NCBI GenBank assembly: GCA_910585455.1 | Contig: CAJUEL010000012.1 | Span: forward strand, 45,537 to 109,536 | Direction: 5' to 3' | Length of the DNA stretch: 64,000 bases | DNA from: an uncultured Eisenbergiella sp. | Lineage (GTDB): Bacteria > Bacillota > Clostridia > Lachnospirales > Lachnospiraceae | Shown here: in pieces, positions 59,399 to 64,000 of the stretch | Layout of the letters: the number at the start of each line of letters is the position of its first letter | How positions within the stretch are numbered: the first letter of the stretch is position 1 | Notes under the pieces: model-generated | What the model was told of the DNA's origin: nothing | Databases searched by the model: none | The model's input: the letters and a program-made list of their open reading frames with translations, nothing else | Position numbers and translations under genes: made by a program

Positions 59399-59959
59399 AT
59401 GAAATGGTGGATGATGCTATGCATGGCTGTCCTGTTCACGTTCTGCCTTGCAGGGTGTAGGGCAAAAGAGGAACCGGATGAGGTGAGGGACAGTATTTCC
59501 TATGAAGGCAGCAGAGCCCCGGAAGAATCCTTAAGCGAGGGGACGGCTTCCGGGAAACAGGAAGAGAAAGATTCAATCCAGGAATCTTTGGAGGAGGCAG
59601 ATATGAGTGCGGAAGCGGCAGGAAATTCCCGTGTGTTGATTGCTTATTTCTCTGTGCCGGAGGATGTGGATACATCGGGTACGGACGCGGTTGAGGGAGC
59701 CAGTGTGGTGGTGAAAGACAGTGAAAAAATGGGAAACACGGAATATGTGGCAAAGCTGATCCGGCAGACGATCGGCGGGGATCTGTTCCGGATTGAGACC
59801 GTGGAGGAATATCCCCTTGACCATGACCCTCTTGTGGACCAGGCGGCGGATGAGCAGGATGAAGATTTGCGCCCGGAGCTGAAAAACCATGTGGAGAATT
59901 TCGGGCAGTATGAGACGGTGATCCTGGGCTTTGCTGGTGGTATAATAGGACTAAATTAA
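59399..59959 (+). pseudogene. Flavodoxin-fold lipoprotein 3, truncated by a mobile element
   Basis: The lipoprotein signal (WWMMLCMAVLFTFCLAGC), acidic linker and first half of a flavodoxin domain (SRVLIAYFSVPEDVD, MGNTEYVAKLIRQTIGGD, YETVILGF) are present. After GF, where relatives read GFPNWWYD or GFPIWWG, the frame goes into unrelated sequence and stops after GIIGLN. About 60-70 C-terminal residues are missing, including the second flavin-binding part. The break at about 59933 coincides with the left end of a mobile element. The piece may still be expressed but should not bind FMN normally. Confidence 0.82.
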
Positions 59960-60010
59960 GAGAAGCCCAGTAAACATAAGGGTTTGCACTGATTTAGTCC
60001 TATTTTTTTA
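59945..60010 (+). terminator. Hairpin at the mobile element edge
   Basis: ATAGGACTAAAT (59945-59956) pairs perfectly with ATTTAGTCCTAT (59992-60003) and is followed by a T run. It could protect the element from read-through from the flavodoxin operon, or be part of its end structure. TGG-TATAAT at 59938-59946 could itself be an extended -10 pointing inward. Confidence 0.55.
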
Positions 60011-60144
60011 AGCCCATTTTAGGTCAAGATTAGGACAGCGCTGAACAAAATCGAAAACCTACATTATGAAAGTCAGATAATGGTCGATTACTGATACGGT
60101 CATTCTATGGCTTTAAGGAAATGCGAGGTGAAACAAAATAACAA

Positions 60145-60240
60145 AGATTTAGGTAGGACTAAATTGGCTCTCAAAACGGATATTCCGTTTGTGCATTGCT
60201 AATCTGGTCCTGCCTTTTTGTTTTGAGAAGGAGGATTTGC
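60145..60240 (+). promoter_or_regulatory. Structured leader before the first mobile-element gene
   Basis: AGGTAGGACTAAATT pairs, with mismatches, with AATCTGGTCCTGCCT; an inner AAACGG-ATATT-CCGTTT hairpin and a CTCAAAAC...GTTTTGAG pair could form an alternative structure that ends at the ribosome binding site. It repeats the TAGGACTAAAT word of the element edge. Its role is inferred only. Confidence 0.4.
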
Positions 60241-60242
60241 AG

Positions 60243-60635
60243 ATGGGCTTTACAAGAAGAGAGCTGATTCAGTTCTTAGACGGACTGGTGGAGTTAGCCA
60301 GTGAGGAAAACAAGATAAAAGCAGTATTGGCAAAAGAGAAATTCCTAAATGACTTTGAACAGACTTACGGATACGAAAAGGAGGTAATCACAGAAGTTTC
60401 AAAGCTGCCGCCACACTATATAGCAGCAATGCCGGATTCGGTGCAGGAAGAAATCAGGCAGAAAGTAATAGCAGCACTGACGGAACACGGCGAATGTACC
60501 CCTGAAAATGTTGACCGTGCCATGAGTTCCAAAATCTATGATTTAGAGGATCTGATTGACATTCGTGAGTATATCGAGCGGATGGAAGCGGAACAGAGGA
60601 AGAAAGCGGAGCAGAAAAGGAGGGGCGGCAGATGA
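60243..60635 (+). CDS. Mobile-element protein of unknown function, helical
   Basis: I do not recognise a named family for this 130-residue, mostly helical and charged protein (MGFTRRELIQFLDGLVELAS, later LEDLIDIREYIERMEAEQRK with a basic end). No signal or membrane segment. AAGGAGG precedes the ATG at 60243. Its stop overlaps the start of the next small ORF (ATGA). Position at the element edge ahead of parM suggests a maintenance or transfer accessory. Confidence 0.75.
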   Translation: MGFTRRELIQFLDGLVELASEENKIKAVLAKEKFLNDFEQTYGYEKEVITEVSKLPPHYIAAMPDSVQEEIRQKVIAALTEHGECTPENVDRAMSSKIYDLEDLIDIREYIERMEAEQRKKAEQKRRGGR

Positions 60636-60778
60636 TAGTGGCAGGAATTATTATAGCAGCAGTGGTATTTTTGCTATACTTTTCCCTTGCAAGATCAGCA
60701 GGGCTGGCAGACAGAAGAATGGAGGAGATTTACAGGCTTTCCGCCAGGGGAGAGGCGGGTGGCGTGGATGGGAATTAA
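60632..60778 (+). CDS. 48-residue single-pass membrane protein
   Basis: A small ORF overlapping the previous stop by four bases (ATGA) with AAGGAGG 12 bases upstream. One membrane helix (VAGIIIAAVVFLLYFSLA) then a charged tail (DRRMEEIYRLSARGE). The coupling and the next gene's start inside its end argue that it is a real gene. Function unknown. Confidence 0.65.
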   Translation: MIVAGIIIAAVVFLLYFSLARSAGLADRRMEEIYRLSARGEAGGVDGN

Positions 60779-61046
60779 TGTAAGGGTGCAGGACGCTCCG
60801 AAACAAAGCGGAATTATTGCGGCACAGGTAAATCTTGAAAAAGACCTGAGAAGCTGTATGCGCTGCAAATTCTTTTACGGAAACAACAGCCAGTGTCTCG
60901 CCAAGAAGTGTGTCAAGGAAGAGAGCAAGCCTGAAATCATGGAAGAGGATAAAGAAAGCCTGTGCTTCGGATGTCCGTACAAACAATCGGAAAGGTATTG
61001 TTTTCCCTGCATGAGAAAGATTTTAAGGAGAGACAAAACGACATGA
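60768..61046 (+). CDS. Cys-rich mobile-element protein
   Basis: A 92-residue protein with about eight Cys in CXXC-type pairs (CMRCKFFYGNNSQCLAKKC and CFGCPYKQSERYCFPCM), probably metal-binding. It starts inside the preceding small ORF (ATG at 60768) and its stop forms ATGA with a possible start of the next gene at 61043. No family name is known to me. Confidence 0.7.
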   Translation: MGINVRVQDAPKQSGIIAAQVNLEKDLRSCMRCKFFYGNNSQCLAKKCVKEESKPEIMEEDKESLCFGCPYKQSERYCFPCMRKILRRDKTT

Positions 61047-61069
61047 AAAAGATATGGAGGAAAAACGGA

Positions 61070-61993
61070 ATGGAAAAACATATTGAAGTAATCGGGATCG
61101 ATCATGGCTGGTCGAATATGAAAACAGCGACACAGATTTTCACGACAGGAGTAAAGGAGATCACAACGGAACCTGCATTTTATGACGATGTGGTGGAACT
61201 GGACGGAAAGTATTACAAGGTAGGCGGGAAACGTCTTGAGGTTAGGGACACGAAAGTTGAGAATGACAATTTCTATCTGCTTACCCTTGCGGCAGTCGCA
61301 AAGGAACTGAAGCAGCGGGGAATGAAAAATGCGGATGTTCTTTTATCGGTAGGACTTCCCCTGACAAGGTTCGGTGCAGAGAAACAGGACTTCATTGATT
61401 ATCTGTCAAAGAAGAAAGAAGTCGGTTTCCGCTTTGAGAAAGAGAAGTACACGGCAAGGATAGCAAGGGTGTCCGTATTCCCACAATGCTATGCGGCGGT
61501 TGCAGAGCAGTTAAGAACTTTGCCGGGGCGTGTGGTAGTGGTGGATATAGGGAGCTGGACCATTGACATTATGCCGATAGAGAATGGCAAGCCGAATGAG
61601 GCGGAATGTATCACAAGCCAGCAGGGGCTTATCCGCTGCATGAGAATAATCAATGAGGAATGTAACAGGCAGATCGGGCAGGAACTTGAGGAAAACGTGA
61701 TACAGCAGGTCATGGCTACCGGAGAGGCAGCATTGCCGGATAAATACATGAACATCGTAAAGGACTGCCTGCGTGATTTTGCACAGAAAGTCTACAATAC
61801 CCTGAAAGAACACGGTTACAACCTCGATGTGATACCGATTGTGTTCGTGGGCGGCGGTGCAGCAGTCATGAGGCTGTTCGGTTCACATGACAGCGGGAAT
61901 TTCCGGTACATTGAGGACATCAAAGCAAATGCAAAGGGGTATGAACAGCTTGGCAGGGTTTTCCTTGCGAAGCACCGTAACCAGATAGGATAG
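61070..61993 (+). CDS. parM: ParM/StbA-type actin-like segregation ATPase
   Basis: Actin-like filament protein of plasmid partition. The 307-residue protein has the actin-fold phosphate loops (EVIGIDHGWSNMKTATQ, then RVVVVDIGSWTIDIMPIENG) and the adenosine-region motif IPIVFVGGGAAVM. The ATG at 61070 has GGAGG at 61056-61060; an alternative at 61043 would overlap the previous stop. Such genes also occur on integrated conjugative elements, suggesting it has a circular stage that is segregated or stabilised. Confidence 0.88.
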   Translation: MEKHIEVIGIDHGWSNMKTATQIFTTGVKEITTEPAFYDDVVELDGKYYKVGGKRLEVRDTKVENDNFYLLTLAAVAKELKQRGMKNADVLLSVGLPLTRFGAEKQDFIDYLSKKKEVGFRFEKEKYTARIARVSVFPQCYAAVAEQLRTLPGRVVVVDIGSWTIDIMPIENGKPNEAECITSQQGLIRCMRIINEECNRQIGQELEENVIQQVMATGEAALPDKYMNIVKDCLRDFAQKVYNTLKEHGYNLDVIPIVFVGGGAAVMRLFGSHDSGNFRYIEDIKANAKGYEQLGRVFLAKHRNQIG

Positions 61994-62003
61994 GGGTGGG
62001 CAT

Positions 62004-62429
62004 ATGGCAAAATCAAATATCTGCTATCACAATGTCCGGCTCAACCTTGATAATGAACAGCATTGCAGGGTTCACAAGGTTCTTGCGGAACTGAATACAG
62101 AAATACACAAATCTGTCAATCAGTTCATCGTCGATGCGGTAGATTACTATATCCGCAGCCTGAATGGTGAAAGCCTTGTAAAAGGGGCAGGAGAACCGAA
62201 GAAAGATGCAGGGTACATTACAAAGGATGATCTGGACGGCATAAGGTCGGAACTGAAAAACGAAGTCAAGAGTGAGATAATCATGCTGCTTGGGGCGGCT
62301 CTCGGAGCCGGGACAGTAAGGGTGGTGGAGGGAGCCACGGGCAGGGGCGGCATGGATGTTACGGCAGCGAAAGAGGCAGACGAAACAGATGATCCAACCA
62401 TGATGGAACTGGTTGAGAACTGGGGATAG
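62004..62429 (+). CDS. Probable ParR-like DNA-binding adaptor
   Basis: A 141-residue protein directly after parM (10 bases). The N-terminal part (VRLNLDNEQHCRVHKVLAEL then HKSVNQFIVDAVDYYI) fits a ribbon-helix-helix DNA-binding fold, and the C-terminal part is Gly/Ala- and acid-rich, as expected for a tail that contacts ParM. The assignment is from position and pattern, without a detected partition site. Confidence 0.65.
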   Translation: MAKSNICYHNVRLNLDNEQHCRVHKVLAELNTEIHKSVNQFIVDAVDYYIRSLNGESLVKGAGEPKKDAGYITKDDLDGIRSELKNEVKSEIIMLLGAALGAGTVRVVEGATGRGGMDVTAAKEADETDDPTMMELVENWG

Positions 62430-62441
62430 GAGGAATGCTTT

Positions 62442-62624
62442 ATGGCAGGGATAGTTTTAAGAAAGACCGGAGTGGTATTGCTTACCATATTGAAATGGAT
62501 ATTACAGGCGGTGCTTGTGGCATTGAAGCTGGTGCTTGGGATAGGTAAACTGTTCCTGCTGTTACTCGCCCTTGTTATGAGGGTTGTACTGACTATGGCA
62601 GGCGTTTCGGCAGGCAGACGTTAA
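62442..62624 (+). CDS. 60-residue hydrophobic membrane protein
   Basis: Two predicted membrane helices (VVLLTILKWILQAVLVALKL, LFLLLLALVMRVVLTMAGVS) with basic ends. GGAGGAATGC precedes the ATG region. It follows the ParR-like gene by 12 bases. Unknown role in the element. Confidence 0.65.
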   Translation: MAGIVLRKTGVVLLTILKWILQAVLVALKLVLGIGKLFLLLLALVMRVVLTMAGVSAGRR

Positions 62625-62638
62625 AGGAGGTGGTAAAT

Positions 62639-62722
62639 ATGTGGATGCTGAAATTCTACAAGGCATATGCAAAGAACAAGAGACTGAAAAGAATGCTTGC
62701 ATATTGGGGCAAAATGAAGTAG
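62639..62722 (+). CDS. 27-residue basic small ORF
   Basis: ATG at 62639 with a strong AAAGGAGG (62623-62630) opens a 27-codon frame (MWMLKFYKAYAKNKRLKRML, ending AYWGKMK). Basic and amphipathic. It is close to the preceding gene and the site is excellent, so translation is likely, but the family is unknown. Confidence 0.5.
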   Translation: MWMLKFYKAYAKNKRLKRMLAYWGKMK

Positions 62723-62801
62723 CTTCATAGGAGGAAACAATGCACAGAATACGGGACAGTCCTGAACTGATATGTGTCCCGTGTAAATGATACAGAGTCT
62801 G

Positions 62802-62855
62802 CCCATAAGGGATAGGACAGCGGTACACGGACACAGCCTGCCTTTCCCTTATGGG
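62802..62855 (+). promoter_or_regulatory. Stem-loop in the leader of the element lipoprotein
   Basis: CCCATAAGGGA pairs with TCCCTTATGGG around a 32-base loop, ending just before the GAAAGGATAGG site of the lipoprotein gene. An upstream hairpin ACGGGACA...TGTCCCGT (about 62750-62782) overlaps a 16-codon frame that begins at 62740 after GGAGG. The pair may act in translation control; this is inference. Confidence 0.4.
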
Positions 62856-62874
62856 GAAAGGATAGGTGATTCAT

Positions 62875-63678
62875 ATGAAAAAGAGATTATTTCTGATTTT
62901 ATCCGTAACAATCATGCTTGCTGCCGGATGCGGCAATAAGGACAATACCATGCCTGATATGGAGACGGAAGTGGCTGAAACAGTAATAGACACTGAGGAA
63001 CCGGATATGGTGGAGGATAAAGAAGTCCCTGCTGCGGATCAGGCAGAAAGCGGGGATGCCGAAAAAGAGCAGAGAGAAAAGGGAATGGAGGAAGAGGCGG
63101 CGCAGGAAGAGGGGGATAAGGCGGAAGAAGAAACGCCCGATTCCAAACCTGCAAGCCAGCCGGAACAGAAAGAGGAAACGGAACCTGCACAGGTCAGTAC
63201 AGACGTGCCAAAGCAGGATGAAGCGAAGCAGGAAGAAACAAAGCCGGAAGATGCAAAGGCGGAGTGTGAAACAAAGCCGGAAGAGCCGGAACCGGAGGAA
63301 ACAAAGCAGCAGGAACCGGCAGTGACCGCATATGATCCTGTTTCCGTGTGCAGTCAGGCAGTTGCAAAGTGTCAGGCGGGCGGGATGATAACCACCACGG
63401 ATAACCTTGCAAGCCTGCTAGCAGAGGGGAAGATAACGCAGGAAGAATACAATTCCTATTATCCGTATGACGGACTGGGTTATTACAGCGTTTTTGTGGA
63501 GACAGACCTGAATGAAGCGTCCACCACGTCCGGCAGGAAACTTGGCAGCGTGGAAGGGATAGCGGATTACATTGCGGGGATGATGCTGCTGGAAACGGAA
63601 CCTGTGTTTTACATTGAGTATGCAGGAGTGTATAACCTGAACGGGACGGACTTTTATGAGTTCCGCTGTTACAGGTAA
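62875..63678 (+). CDS. Glu/Lys/Pro-rich lipoprotein of the mobile element
   Basis: A 267-residue lipoprotein (KKRLFLILSVTIMLAAGCG; lipobox AAGC) with about 130 residues of Glu/Lys/Pro/Gln-rich spacer (repeats such as QEETKPEDAK and EPEETKQQEP) and a compact C-terminal domain (LASLLAEGKITQEEYNSYYP then YYSVFVETDLNEAS). The spacer suggests reach across the cell wall. The C-terminal domain is not known to me. Cell-surface function in transfer or exclusion is possible. Confidence 0.75.
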   Translation: MKKRLFLILSVTIMLAAGCGNKDNTMPDMETEVAETVIDTEEPDMVEDKEVPAADQAESGDAEKEQREKGMEEEAAQEEGDKAEEETPDSKPASQPEQKEETEPAQVSTDVPKQDEAKQEETKPEDAKAECETKPEEPEPEETKQQEPAVTAYDPVSVCSQAVAKCQAGGMITTTDNLASLLAEGKITQEEYNSYYPYDGLGYYSVFVETDLNEASTTSGRKLGSVEGIADYIAGMMLLETEPVFYIEYAGVYNLNGTDFYEFRCYR

Positions 63679-63739
63679 GAGGGCATACCGATGTATATTG
63701 AGTAAATGAAAAGATTCAAACAGAATAACAGTAAACGGA

Positions 63740-63778
63740 AAATGACAAGCCATTTCACATGACTTGTCATTTTTTTGC
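63740..63778 (+). terminator. Terminator after the element lipoprotein
   Basis: AAATGACAAG pairs with CTTGTCATTT across a 13-base loop, with a run of T. Confidence 0.85.
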
Positions 63779-63801
63779 CCTATTATAAGGAGGAAATCTG
63801 A

Positions 63802-64000
63802 ATGAAACAGAAAATGAAAAGATTTATGGCAGGGTTCTTAGCCTTGCTCACTGTCTTTACCACGCTGTTGGGCAACGGGACGACTGCTTTTGCAGCAAGT
63901 TCCAGTGCAAACATCGCTTTCTGGTATGCATCGACAAGATCATCGGGCGAGGTAAGCGAGTTAAAGGCAGGCTATGACCACGGGAAGATCCTGTATGCCA
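63802..64000 (+). CDS. Secreted surface protein, 3' end outside window
   Basis: Only the first 66 codons are visible. They encode a clear signal peptide (MKRFMAGFLALLTVFTTLLG with cleavage likely after TAFA) and the start of the mature part (SSANIAFWYASTRSSGEVSE). AAGGAGG precedes the ATG. Similar openings are seen in large pilin-like (SpaA/Cna B-type) surface proteins of Clostridia elements, but nothing in the visible part proves that. Confidence 0.6.
   Translation, partial: MKQKMKRFMAGFLALLTVFTTLLGNGTTAFAASSSANIAFWYASTRSSGEVSELKAGYDHGKILYA

Larger units (their letters stand above)
59933..64000 (+). mobile_element. Left end of an integrated mobile (probably conjugative) element
   Basis: From about 59933 the flavodoxin gene is cut and the content changes to plasmid/conjugation-type genes: small coupled ORFs, ParM- and ParR-like proteins, a small membrane protein, an exported lipoprotein and a secreted surface protein. 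GCTGGTGGTATAAT at the junction resembles the CTGGTGGTAT found at the same codons of lipoprotein gene 1 (in GFPNWWYD), so the edge may be an attachment sequence. The integrase and the right end lie outside the window. Family cannot be fixed from this part. Confidence 0.7.

Overview
The window looks like a chromosome segment of a spore-forming member of the Clostridia, most like Lachnospiraceae. The signs are a complete spoIIIA operon (AA to AH), spoIVB, the cluster xseA-xseB-ispA-dxs-tlyA-nadK-argR-recN, strong GGAGG ribosome binding sites, frequent GTG/TTG starts and gene-by-gene protein resemblance. No rRNA or tRNA gene was seen.

Layout. 1-8.3 kb: a type I-C CRISPR-Cas locus (cas3-cas5-cas8c-cas7-cas4-cas1-cas2 and a 12-spacer array). 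The effector genes and cas2 look intact. cas4 has an in-frame internal deletion through its nuclease core, and cas1 has an internal deletion plus frameshift, so the system looks able to interfere but not to acquire spacers. 8.3-9.3 kb: a decayed IS1182-type transposase relic. 9.3-14.7 kb: a CarD-like regulator, then a MerR/methyltransferase fusion with a textbook MerR promoter, heading an operon with two ABC exporter half-transporters. 14.7-15.4 kb: two giant back-to-back hairpins (each about 340 bp); a third member of the same family lies at 22.8-23.2 kb. 15.6-18.8 kb: a hybrid sensor kinase. 19.0-22.6 kb: a minus-strand accessory island with a streptomycin adenylyltransferase (aadE), an XRE regulator, a MoxR-like ATPase, an unknown protein and a GIY-YIG protein. 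23.3-46.3 kb: mostly core genome (Ca-type P-ATPase, spoIIIA operon, deoB, prfC, a transglutaminase lipoprotein, an Asp23 protein, nusB, xseAB, isoprenoid genes, nadK, argR, recN, spoIVB).

46.6-59.96 kb: an accessory redox and sugar region. It holds a LysR regulator; a set with an alpha/beta hydrolase lipoprotein, aldo/keto reductase, carboxymuconolactone decarboxylase-like protein, FMN reductase-like protein and YqhD-like alcohol dehydrogenase; a self-contained beta-glucoside PTS operon with its own HPr and enzyme I; and three flavodoxin-fold lipoproteins. Three transcription units here start with the same 63-bp promoter architecture: a dyad ACC-N4-GGT centred near -64, a conserved ACTTCT block, and a -10 at exactly the same spacing. 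This is a good candidate LysR regulon. Two of the units also carry a copy of an approximately 95-nt structured element, with a compensatory base-pair change between the copies.

59.93 kb to the end: the left end of an integrated mobile element that has cut off the third flavodoxin gene. It carries small coupled ORFs, ParM- and ParR-like segregation genes, a Glu/Lys/Pro-rich lipoprotein and the start of a secreted surface protein.

Most worth following up: the giant hairpin family, the 63-bp LysR-type promoter set, the 95-nt structured element, and the doubly damaged CRISPR adaptation module. Family assignments come from reading motifs and from memory; no database search was run.
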